From: PGYR01 sp046290495
GTDB lineage: Bacteria > Bacteroidota > Ignavibacteria > Kapaibacteriales > UBA2268
Assembly: GCA_046290495.1 (NCBI GenBank)
Contig: JBKAGT010000006.1
Coordinates: forward strand, 124,001 to 188,000
Length of the DNA stretch: 64,000 bases
Reading direction: 5' to 3'
The notes beneath the pieces were generated by a model. It did not search any database. It had not been told where the DNA came from and worked only from the letters and a program-made list of their open reading frames with translations. Position 1 is the first letter of the stretch, and each line of letters opens with the position of its first letter. This document shows, in pieces, positions 42,956 through 50,322 of this stretch. The position numbers were made by a program, and so were the translations under genes.

Positions 42956-43729
42956 ATGAAAAAAATATTGCTATTGCTTGCTATTCTTATGGCACCACTA
43001 TTTATGGTCGCACAAGACGATGAGATTGATGAGCTTCCATTCGATAATGAGCCACTTCGTGACGAGGGAAGATCATACTTTGTACTTGCCGGTGGTATGA
43101 CATTCGATTGGCTTATGATTAGTGAAGACCACCTTAATAGTTTTGATGATTGTGATTGTTTAGAGCTTTCAGGTCCAATACAACTGATTGGTGGACAAGG
43201 CGTAACAGGTATTCCTTGGGTAAAAAATATGAGAATTGGTGTATTTGGTTATGGTGGTAGTATAGAGTCTGAAATAGCAGATTACCCAACTGTTACAGAA
43301 GATATGGAAACAGTCATGACTGGAATTCAAAGAAGTTTAACAGCAAGTATGTTTGGCTTCTCACTTCACTATGCCTATGTTCCATTTGAGCATTTCGCTA
43401 TACTAGGTGGTGTAAATGCGGGCTGGGGAGATATAACTCACGAAAAGTATGTTGGTGGAGAATATAATGACAAAATGGTGTTTGCGGAAGGTGGTTATGG
43501 ACTAAATAGATATGAGAAGAATTTCTTCTTCGCAATGCCAAACATCCAGTTCGAATATGCCCTTGCTAACTTTATCATTCTAAGAGCAGATGCATCTTAT
43601 AACTTGACATTTGCTCAAGATGAGAATTGGACATTCAATACACTTGGCACTAGTACTCAGAATCCAGATTTAGATATATCTGGTTTAAAAGTAGGGTTTG
43701 GAGTGATGATAGGTTTAGTTAATTTTTAA
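42956..43729 (+). CDS. outer-membrane beta-barrel protein, tandem copy 2
   Basis: A 257-residue paralogue of the preceding gene, with the same signal, the same DDEIDELPFDNEPLRDEGR stretch and the same ending GLKVGFGVMIGLVNF. Differences cluster in two segments: after the fourth strand (SFDDCDCLELSGP in place of SQFTSIAPEELQLSGP) and in the loops near residues 105-120 and 160-180, which are probably surface-exposed. Copy 2 carries two cysteines (CDC) absent from copy 1. The ATG has a GAGG ribosome-site-like sequence upstream. The duplication includes about 25 bases of 3' flank. Confidence 0.82.
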   Translation: MKKILLLLAILMAPLFMVAQDDEIDELPFDNEPLRDEGRSYFVLAGGMTFDWLMISEDHLNSFDDCDCLELSGPIQLIGGQGVTGIPWVKNMRIGVFGYGGSIESEIADYPTVTEDMETVMTGIQRSLTASMFGFSLHYAYVPFEHFAILGGVNAGWGDITHEKYVGGEYNDKMVFAEGGYGLNRYEKNFFFAMPNIQFEYALANFIILRADASYNLTFAQDENWTFNTLGTSTQNPDLDISGLKVGFGVMIGLVNF

Positions 43730-43762
43730 TTTGGAATTGAAAACTAAATCTTATTATATTTG
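43730..43762 (+). promoter_or_regulatory. Bacteroidota-type promoter for the tRNA gene
   Basis: TTTG (43730-43733), 21 bases, then TATATTTG (43755-43762), 38 bases before the tRNA. Both elements match the consensus. The -33 part lies in the flank shared by the duplicated genes. Confidence 0.6.
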
Positions 43763-43800
43763 AAACTCTGTAAAAAGCAGAAAGAAAAAAAAGAAAACTA

Positions 43801-43874
43801 GGGCCCATAGCTCAGTTGGTTAGAGCAGTGGACTCATAATCCATTGGTCGGGAGTTCAAGTCTCTCTGGGCCCA
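43801..43874 (+). tRNA. tRNA with CAT anticodon (tRNA-Ile2 or elongator tRNA-Met)
   Basis: A full cloverleaf: acceptor GGGCCCA/TGGGCCC (43801-43807 with 43867-43873), D arm GCTC/GAGC, anticodon arm GTGGA-CTCATAA-TCCAT with CAT at 43835-43837, T arm GGGAG-TTCAAGT-CTCTC, discriminator A; CCA is not encoded. The G1-C72 pair and lack of three G:C pairs next to the anticodon loop exclude the initiator. The TTGGTCG variable/T-stem region and TTCAAGTC resemble bacterial Ile2 tRNAs, whose C is changed to lysidine, more than elongator Met, but I cannot decide firmly. Confidence 0.97.
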
Positions 43875-43880
43875 CATAGA

Positions 43881-43917
43881 AAACCCCTTGTATTGTTATG
43901 ATGCAAGGGGTTTTTTT
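43881..43917. terminator. terminator after the tRNA
   Basis: AACCCCTTG (43882-43890) and CAAGGGGTT (43904-43912) form a perfect 9-base stem followed by seven T; the A-run on the other side would also serve the converging FAD oxidoreductase gene. Confidence 0.88.
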
Positions 43918-43925
43918 ATTGTCAT

Positions 43926-44915
43926 TTATGTCATTTCCACTAGCTCACCAGAATAGAATGGTGCATACATCACTCCCTTTGTGCCAAAGCCATTTAAAAT
44001 GTATAGTCTATCGTCAACATCTGATTTTTTTGTTATTGGCCTCCGGTCGTGTGCTGCTGGTCGTATTCCAGCTTGGTGGTCTATTATTCTATAATCACAA
44101 TCTAGGAATTTATCTAACTTTGCGGTCAACTCTTCTTTTGCTTTTTGTGTTGGCTCTTCTGTCATATCATCCCAAGAGTAATTACTACCTAACCAAAATT
44201 TGTTTTCACCCAAAGGAATTAAACTAACTCCTCGTGTTATAGAATACTCTTGACTCAAGTCTGGTATTTCCAATATCAATGCCTCACCTTTTGTTGGCTT
44301 CAATTTAATATCTTGGAAATATGGGTTGTCAATAGCTTTGTAACCTTCACAAAAAGCAATTCGCTCATACTTCTCATCATTATATTCTATTCTATCAGGA
44401 TTAATAACCAAATCATCATATTCGAATGTGGTTTCTATTACAGAATTAGATTTCTGAAAATAGTTTATTGATTCCTGGAGGTAAGTGATGGTGTCTATTT
44501 TTCCAGTTGAAGTTACTATACCTAAGCCATGAGGTGATTTTACTCCATCATGTGAGTCGACAATATCCTCGTCGAGATATTGGCTTATCTCTGAAGCTAA
44601 TGCTTTGTCAATAAATCGATTCCTCTCTTCTCTATCTGCAAATATTCGTAATTGCTTTACTTCCACTGCAAATTTTATGTTCAACTTTCGCTCTACTTTT
44701 CCGTAAAATTCTTTCAGGTATGGAAGCAAAATGGATGCGTTATAACTTTCTGTTAGACGTTTGTAAACAACTGGATTCCAGAATCCAGCAGCGACTTTGG
44801 ACGAATTGAAATTTGGGTGGTTGTCAACTATAGTGAAACTAAGATTACGCTCCTGCAATTGATGTGCTAAAGTTATTCCAGCTAGTCCACCACCTATTAT
44901 CAGAAAGTTTTTCAT
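43926..44915 (-). CDS. FAD-dependent oxidoreductase (DAO family)
   Basis: A 329-residue cytoplasmic flavoprotein. The FAD-binding Rossmann motif is LIIGGGLAGITLAHQL at the N-terminus, followed by the acidic end of strand two (FTIVDNH) and NSSKVAAGFWNPVVYKRL, typical of D-amino-acid-oxidase-type folds. The C-terminal flavin-contact block is AGIRPAAHDRRPIT and LNGFGTKGVMYAPFYSGEL. Family members oxidise amines or amino acids (glycine oxidase, sarcosine oxidase and others); substrate cannot be assigned. It stands alone between the tRNA terminator and a divergent membrane-protein gene. Confidence 0.88.
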   Translation of the reverse strand: MKNFLIIGGGLAGITLAHQLQERNLSFTIVDNHPNFNSSKVAAGFWNPVVYKRLTESYNASILLPYLKEFYGKVERKLNIKFAVEVKQLRIFADREERNRFIDKALASEISQYLDEDIVDSHDGVKSPHGLGIVTSTGKIDTITYLQESINYFQKSNSVIETTFEYDDLVINPDRIEYNDEKYERIAFCEGYKAIDNPYFQDIKLKPTKGEALILEIPDLSQEYSITRGVSLIPLGENKFWLGSNYSWDDMTEEPTQKAKEELTAKLDKFLDCDYRIIDHQAGIRPAAHDRRPITKKSDVDDRLYILNGFGTKGVMYAPFYSGELVEMT

Positions 44916-44972
44916 ATAAGTAAGATAAGTTTTAATTTTACAGATACTAATTTACGAGAATTAATAAAGAAT

Positions 44973-46286
44973 ATGAACCCAGAACATTCGAAAAATGAGG
45001 TACTCGCTGCCTTAGAGAAAATAATCAAACAAAGTAATGGAAAAGTAGCACCTCAAGATGCTGCCGCCGCAACGGGATACTCTACCCAAGATGTAGAAGA
45101 TTCTCTCGCAAGATTGATGGAGCTTTACAAATGTAAAGTTGAAGTAGATATGGAAAATGCAAGGCCTATTTACAACTTCGATGTACCTTTGAAAAAGAGA
45201 GGCGAGAAAACTTTCCAAGAGAAAATGTATGCCTTTCTAGATGTGCTTTGGGAGATATTCAAAAAGGTTTATAAAGTTGCAATTGGGGTTATATTAATAG
45301 TTTATACTCTAATATTCGTTGTATTGATTATTGTAGCTACTAGCCAAGGTGGTGACAGAGATAGAAAGAATAGTAATTCGAGTAGAATGATATCTAATAT
45401 ATTTTCTGCTATATTCCATGGTATGCGGTTCGCAGCTATAAACAAACATTATAAAACTGCAACCGATAGGGATAATATGCACTATCGCTATTATGAGAAG
45501 CCACAACACAAAGGAAAGAAATTTATCCAGAGCGTATATGATTTTGTATTCGGCCCAGAAAGACCTGAATTCGATCCACTAAATGACACCAAAGAAGTAG
45601 CTACTTACATCAGAGATAAGTCTGAGAAAATAACATCTGCTGATATAATTAATCTATCAGGTGTAGATTATGACGAAGCTGATAGCCGATTAGCCGAATA
45701 TGCGTCTAAGTTTCGAGGTGACATAGATATTACTAATAATGGAACAGCAGTAGCTGATTTCCGTGATTTGAGTGTGATTAGCTCTGAGCTAAAAGGTGGA
45801 AGAATTGAGTATTACGTAGATGAAGTAGAGCCACCTTACGAAATGACTGGCAACTCAGGTGGTCGAAATTTTGCAATAGGTTTTATGAATTTATTTAACT
45901 TAATGATGTCTGTGGCTGTTATCACTCAAGGGGTACAGCTAAATTCATCATTTTTAGTATATGCTTTGGGCTGGTTTCCACTTATTTTCTCTATTCTTTT
46001 CTTTGCCATTCCATTACTTCGATTCTTCGATGTAAAGAAAAAGCAAGCACAACGTAGTAAGAATGTAGTCCGTAAGATATTAGTAGGTGAGATTATAGCA
46101 GCCAAAGGTGGACCAATCACCATTGAGAGATTAGTCTCTAAAATAAATGTGAATAATCACAATATAAAAGAAATAGAACAGGTCTTTGAGAAATTAGTTC
46201 CAGACTTGAAGGGTGAGATAGTACTCAATGAAAATGGCGTTGCAGTCTATAACTTTGATAGATTGAAGCGAGAACTGAACAGCTGA
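44973..46286 (+). CDS. membrane protein with three winged-helix-like modules
   Basis: A 437-residue protein with no signal peptide. One module appears three times: residues 9-71 (GKVAPQDAAAATGYSTQDVEDSLARL ... PIYNFD), 208-268 (KITSADIINLSGVDYDEADSRL ... NGTAVADFRDL) and 365-432 (GPITIERLVSKINVNNHNIKEIEQVF ... NGVAVYNFDRL). Each is a predicted helix-turn-helix followed by a beta wing ending in a V/IYNFD-like strand. Hydrophobic segments lie at ~101-123 and ~303-350, so modules one and two/three flank membrane helices. It could be a membrane-bound regulator or an oligomerising envelope protein. Not assigned to a named family. Confidence 0.78.
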   Translation: MNPEHSKNEVLAALEKIIKQSNGKVAPQDAAAATGYSTQDVEDSLARLMELYKCKVEVDMENARPIYNFDVPLKKRGEKTFQEKMYAFLDVLWEIFKKVYKVAIGVILIVYTLIFVVLIIVATSQGGDRDRKNSNSSRMISNIFSAIFHGMRFAAINKHYKTATDRDNMHYRYYEKPQHKGKKFIQSVYDFVFGPERPEFDPLNDTKEVATYIRDKSEKITSADIINLSGVDYDEADSRLAEYASKFRGDIDITNNGTAVADFRDLSVISSELKGGRIEYYVDEVEPPYEMTGNSGGRNFAIGFMNLFNLMMSVAVITQGVQLNSSFLVYALGWFPLIFSILFFAIPLLRFFDVKKKQAQRSKNVVRKILVGEIIAAKGGPITIERLVSKINVNNHNIKEIEQVFEKLVPDLKGEIVLNENGVAVYNFDRLKRELNS

Positions 46287-46297
46287 TTATTAAAAGT

Positions 46298-47407
46298 CTA
46301 AGCTGCAATTTTCTTGTCGTAAGAACCAGTGCCCAACTGATTGAGTAGGGCAAAGTGACTTCGAACAGCACCAAAGAAGGTCCTATGCTCGTGATATGGT
46401 ACTCCATATTCTTCGGCAGTTTTCTTTATAACTTTTGATATTTCACGATAATGCACGTGACATATATTTGGGAATAAGTGGTGTTCTACTTGATAGTTAA
46501 GACCACCAACATACCATGACAAGACCTTGTTCTTACGTGCAAAATTTGCAGTAGTCATCAATTGGTGCACAGCCCAATTGTTTTCCATACTTCCAGTTTC
46601 ATCTGCTTCAAAAAACTCTGTTTCCTCAATCACGTGTGCTAGTTGGAAAATGAATGATAATATCACACCAGAAATAAAGTGCATAGTTAAAAATCCAACT
46701 AAAATCTGCCACCAAGCCAAATCAACAACAATCAAAGGTAGCACAAGTGTTAGTGCTACATACCATATCTTATTAACTACAACTTCAGTTATAGCCTTTG
46801 GGAAAGTAAGCTTTTGAGCTTTGAGCAAATTCTCTCTGTTGTATTTTATTACTTGTTTGAAGTCTTTAAAAACTAGCCAGTTGATAGTAAGTAAACCATA
46901 CAAAAATGGTGCGTAATAAGCTTGGAACCTATTTAGTACTCTACGAGGTTGACTTGGAGAAAATCTCATCAAGGAATTTTCTATATCATCATCATGCCCT
47001 TCCACATTAGTGTAAGAGTGATGAAGTACATTGTGTTGAATCTTCCAATTAACGTGATAAGCACCTAGAAAATTAACTAAGTAGCCAAGTATTTTGTTTA
47101 CCTTAGGGTTTTGGGAATACGCCCCATGGTTGGCGTCATGCATAACTGACAAACCAATTCCAGACATACCTAGACTCATCAAAATCCACATAGCCATTAC
47201 TGGCCAAAAACCACTAACTACACCTGTAAGCATTAATATAAATGGGATAAAGTAAAGTGAAATTAGAGTTATAGTTTTAACTTTCATTTCAGCATTGGCA
47301 TATTTGTTTATGCCTTTATCTTTGAAATATGAATTAACCCTCATTCTTAGTTCTTTTACGAATTCTGGGTTGTTTCTAGGGTTGAACCTAACTTGTTGTG
47401 TGCTCAT
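46298..47407 (-). CDS. membrane fatty acid desaturase (front-end type)
   Basis: A 369-residue integral membrane di-iron desaturase that introduces a double bond into an acyl chain, probably of phospholipid or acyl-CoA/ACP. The three histidine boxes are HDANHGA (box 1), HNVLHHSYTNVEGHDDD (box 2) and QVEHHLFPNICHVHY (box 3); the Gln-x-x-His-His form of box 3 marks the front-end (linoleoyl-type) subfamily. No cytochrome b5 domain is fused, as is usual in bacteria. Two pairs of membrane helices lie at ~50-95 and ~200-250. It has a good promoter of its own and converges on the three-module membrane protein. Confidence 0.95.
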   Translation of the reverse strand: MSTQQVRFNPRNNPEFVKELRMRVNSYFKDKGINKYANAEMKVKTITLISLYFIPFILMLTGVVSGFWPVMAMWILMSLGMSGIGLSVMHDANHGAYSQNPKVNKILGYLVNFLGAYHVNWKIQHNVLHHSYTNVEGHDDDIENSLMRFSPSQPRRVLNRFQAYYAPFLYGLLTINWLVFKDFKQVIKYNRENLLKAQKLTFPKAITEVVVNKIWYVALTLVLPLIVVDLAWWQILVGFLTMHFISGVILSFIFQLAHVIEETEFFEADETGSMENNWAVHQLMTTANFARKNKVLSWYVGGLNYQVEHHLFPNICHVHYREISKVIKKTAEEYGVPYHEHRTFFGAVRSHFALLNQLGTGSYDKKIAA

Positions 47408-47477
47408 CTACTCTCTGAATGCAAATTTTTTCTAAAAAAGTGCTTCAATTATTAATTATTGAAATTAATCCATTGAA

Positions 47478-47509
47478 CAAATATAAAATAATTGATTTTT
47501 TTTAGCAAA
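47478..47509 (-). promoter_or_regulatory. Bacteroidota-type promoter for the desaturase
   Basis: On the minus strand TTTG (47506-47509), 20 bases, then TATATTTG (47478-47485), 70 bases before the desaturase ATG. Both elements match the consensus exactly. Confidence 0.6.
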
Positions 47510-47564
47510 ATCATAGTTCTATAATTAATTACTATAACCAAGTGTTATTAAAATTATTGTAAAG

Positions 47565-47963
47565 TTACAGTACATCTAATTTGATTTTCTTTTTGTTCTT
47601 GTCGTATTTCTTTTCTTCTTGGGCCAATGATTCCTCATTGCCAGTAACATCATTTTTAACCATTATCTCTCGGAAGTAATCCCAAGTATAAATCCCAGTG
47701 TCGTGACCGTTTTTCCATTTTACTGCTAAAGCGTAGTTACCAATTGGCTTCAGGTATTCCAAATCGAAAGCACCAGGTTCATCTTTTACTTCCACAGGGT
47801 GCGAATAAACCTTGTTCCCAACTTTTTCCCCTTTGCAATATGCACATGGGCATTCTCGCCTGAACATCTCAAGTGTCATCATAGCTTTTTTACCATCAGC
47901 CCATTCTGCCTGCAGTAAGTAAGGTTTTGGCCTTTCTATTTTTATGGGGTTAATTCTACTCAT
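47565..47963 (-). CDS. DUF971 family protein
   Basis: A 132-residue soluble protein. The start is placed at the ATG at 47963 (MSRINPIKIERPKPYLLQAE), which matches where the domain begins; an in-frame ATG 21 bases upstream is possible. DUF971 features are LQAEWADGKKAMMTLEMFRRECPCAYCKGE (with a CxxC pair) and VKWKNGHDTGIYTWDYFREI, the domain also found at the N-terminus of gamma-butyrobetaine hydroxylase. Some relatives act near iron-sulfur cluster metabolism; here no such neighbours are seen. The charged KYDKNKKKIKLDVL tail is extra. Confidence 0.9.
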   Translation of the reverse strand: MSRINPIKIERPKPYLLQAEWADGKKAMMTLEMFRRECPCAYCKGEKVGNKVYSHPVEVKDEPGAFDLEYLKPIGNYALAVKWKNGHDTGIYTWDYFREIMVKNDVTGNEESLAQEEKKYDKNKKKIKLDVL

Positions 47964-48134
47964 AAATATTCTTAATTTCGTCATTTATTATTATTGTAAG
48001 TTAACGAAAATTAGAATACTCTATTTTTTTTTGGTGTAGATAATATTGCTTTTAAAGGAAAGTAATGAAACCAACTATTCTAATTTTTTGTATATTTCGA
48101 ATTAGTTCAAAACAATATATAGGATAAAGTATAT

Positions 48135-50117
48135 ATGAAAATTAAAGTTCTTTTAGTATTAATTTTTGTGGCATTTTTGACCTCTTGTGATAAGAAAGAG
48201 TCAGACAGCAACGAACCTGCGAATGAAGTTAACAAAGACTATGTAGTTGAATACGAGGGCAGAGAAGTGAATTTAGAGCCATATTTCAAAGGGTTTCCTT
48301 ATTCTAACTTCCATGGCTACTACAAATCAGGTAAGCTATTTTATTATAAATCAGACTCTATTACATCACTTCACTCTACAAATCTGGACAAACCTAACTT
48401 TGAAGATGGTAAGCAAATAACTGATATCAATTATTCATTGAGAAATGTATGGTCAACAAAATATAACGATAAAAATAACTCGCTTTACTGGATTGGTGAT
48501 GAAGTAAATGATGAAAAGCTTGATATTTTTAAGTTAAATCTTGACAATAATGAGCTAGAAAAACTAACAGATGTTCCTTACATATTTGGCTGGAACTTCA
48601 ACAAAGACAAGAGCAAAATTGCTTACGTAGTTAGGTTAGGTAACTTAGAAAAAAGACTTGGTGAGCTAAGAATAATGGACACCGAAACAAACGAGAGCGT
48701 TAGCATAGTCCAAGATTCTCCTGATTATAGATTTACTTGGGGGGCTCCGTCGTTTTCTCCTAATGGTAAGTATGTAGTTTTACCGATATTAAAAGGTACT
48801 GATAGAACTAGAGCTAATGTGATGTTGGTTGACATAGAAGCTAAGACTTCGAAAGTAATAACTGATGACAATAAAGAAAGGTTCTTCCCAGATGTTCTTT
48901 CAACTTGGGTTGATAACGGGAAAAAAGTACTTTATCTATCTAATGAAAATGGATATAAAAATTTATTTAGCTATGATGTCAGCACTGGTAAAACTGAACA
49001 AGTCACTAAGTTTGAGGAAGATATATCCAATGCTTCAGTTTCTGAAATAGATGGTGAACAATATGTTATTGCCAATACAGAAAACCCAATAGAAAGCACT
49101 CTTTATATGATTAATCCAGTAACGAGTGATGTAGTGGCATCTAAAAAATATCCTTATAGCTTGTCTTTCTTAGATTCTGACGGTGCTAAACTTATGGTAT
49201 CGCTGAATGGAGCAACTACTAAATTCAGAATTGATGAGATTACTTTATCAGCTAATGGTTTTAGTGAGTCGACCATCGCTGATTTGCCAGAGGAATTAAA
49301 AGAAAAAATAGTTAATGCTGAGGTAGAAAAGCTAGAAATACCTACTTTTGATAAAGATCCTAAGACTGGTGAAACTCGAATGTTACACGCATTCTTGTAT
49401 AAGCCAAAGAATCCATTACCAAAAGAGAAGCAAAGAGTACTAATTCAATCTTTCTATGGAGGATCGAATAAGTACAATGTACGTGAGCACATATTAACAA
49501 ATGCTGGGATTTATTTGCTTAGTCCTTCTCCACGTGGGAGTAGTGGGTTTGGTAAGGATTTCTTTGCACTCAATGATAAGGATTTGGGTGGTAATGAGAT
49601 AATTGATATTATAGAAACTGCTAAGTATATATCGGAGAAATTAGACATTCCGGCTGAGAGAATAGGTGTATTTGGTGGTAGTCATGGTGGTTATGCTACT
49701 ATGAGGTTACTTACTTTTCCAGGTGAAGTGAATGGAATCAAGGAAGACTTTGATTTTGGATTTGGTATAGCACACGCTGGTTTTTCAGATATTATCCATT
49801 TCTATGAGCACTGTAATATTCCTGACTGGGTAACATTGGAAGCTGGTGACCCTGCAACTGAAGCTGAGAAGTTAAACAGCCGTTCACCATTATACAACGC
49901 TTATGATATGGAGGGCAGACTATTGCTAACTCACGGTACTAACGACAGCCGTGTGCCGATAGAAGGTAGTAGATTCATGGCAGATAGCTTGAAAAAGTAT
50001 AACAAAAACGTTACTCTTCAAGAATATGAAGGTATGGGTCACCATATCAAAGGATTGGAAAACAACGTACGTCAGTACAAGACATGGTTCGATTTCTTAC
50101 AAGCAGAAGAGAAATAA
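48135..50117 (+). CDS. prolyl oligopeptidase family (S9) serine peptidase, lipoprotein
   Basis: A 660-residue lipoprotein (VLLVLIFVAFLTSC, Cys at residue 18). Residues ~60-380 form a beta-propeller (SPNGKYVVLPILKGTDRTRANVM, DNGKKVLYLSNENGYKNLFSYD), and ~390-660 the alpha/beta hydrolase domain. The triad is S516 in GGSHGGYA, D604 in HGTNDSRVP and H636 in GMGHHIKG. S9 peptidases cleave short peptides after proline or other residues, and the propeller restricts access to small substrates. It is probably attached to the outer or inner membrane facing the periplasm. Followed by a terminator, so transcribed alone. Confidence 0.94.
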   Translation: MKIKVLLVLIFVAFLTSCDKKESDSNEPANEVNKDYVVEYEGREVNLEPYFKGFPYSNFHGYYKSGKLFYYKSDSITSLHSTNLDKPNFEDGKQITDINYSLRNVWSTKYNDKNNSLYWIGDEVNDEKLDIFKLNLDNNELEKLTDVPYIFGWNFNKDKSKIAYVVRLGNLEKRLGELRIMDTETNESVSIVQDSPDYRFTWGAPSFSPNGKYVVLPILKGTDRTRANVMLVDIEAKTSKVITDDNKERFFPDVLSTWVDNGKKVLYLSNENGYKNLFSYDVSTGKTEQVTKFEEDISNASVSEIDGEQYVIANTENPIESTLYMINPVTSDVVASKKYPYSLSFLDSDGAKLMVSLNGATTKFRIDEITLSANGFSESTIADLPEELKEKIVNAEVEKLEIPTFDKDPKTGETRMLHAFLYKPKNPLPKEKQRVLIQSFYGGSNKYNVREHILTNAGIYLLSPSPRGSSGFGKDFFALNDKDLGGNEIIDIIETAKYISEKLDIPAERIGVFGGSHGGYATMRLLTFPGEVNGIKEDFDFGFGIAHAGFSDIIHFYEHCNIPDWVTLEAGDPATEAEKLNSRSPLYNAYDMEGRLLLTHGTNDSRVPIEGSRFMADSLKKYNKNVTLQEYEGMGHHIKGLENNVRQYKTWFDFLQAEEK

Positions 50118-50150
50118 ACCAATACATTCATAGAAAGAATATAAATAAAT

Positions 50151-50190
50151 AGCTCATTGACTTTTATAGTTGATGAGCTTTTTTGTTTTT
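50151..50190 (+). terminator. terminator of the S9 peptidase gene
   Basis: AGCTCAT (50151-50157) and ATGAGCT (50173-50179) enclose a 15-base loop and are followed by TTTTTTGTTTTT. It lies in the 205-base gap 50118-50322; the rest of the gap shows no clear feature. Confidence 0.75.
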
Positions 50191-50322
50191 AGTCTAATTC
50201 CAGCTATTTAATACATTTCTAATTGGTTTAAAAGTTCAGTGAGAGTCCAATTTTTTATAAAGTTTGGGATCATTCTGAAAGTTTTGTAAGTTTCTAAAGT
50301 TCATATAAGATAGGAGTTAGAC

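Larger units (their letters stand above)
42132..43755 (+). repeat. tandem gene duplication including 3' flank
   Basis: Units 42132 to about 42940 and 42956 to about 43755 are alike along the gene and just past each stop, where both read TTAATTTTTAATTTGGAATT before diverging. This marks a recent tandem duplication whose end lies in the flank. Confidence 0.8.

Noticed and set aside
43801..43874. tRNA as an integration site for a mobile element
   Set aside because: No integrase, direct repeat of the tRNA 3' end or foreign-looking block is seen on either side; a terminator and an ordinary gene follow.
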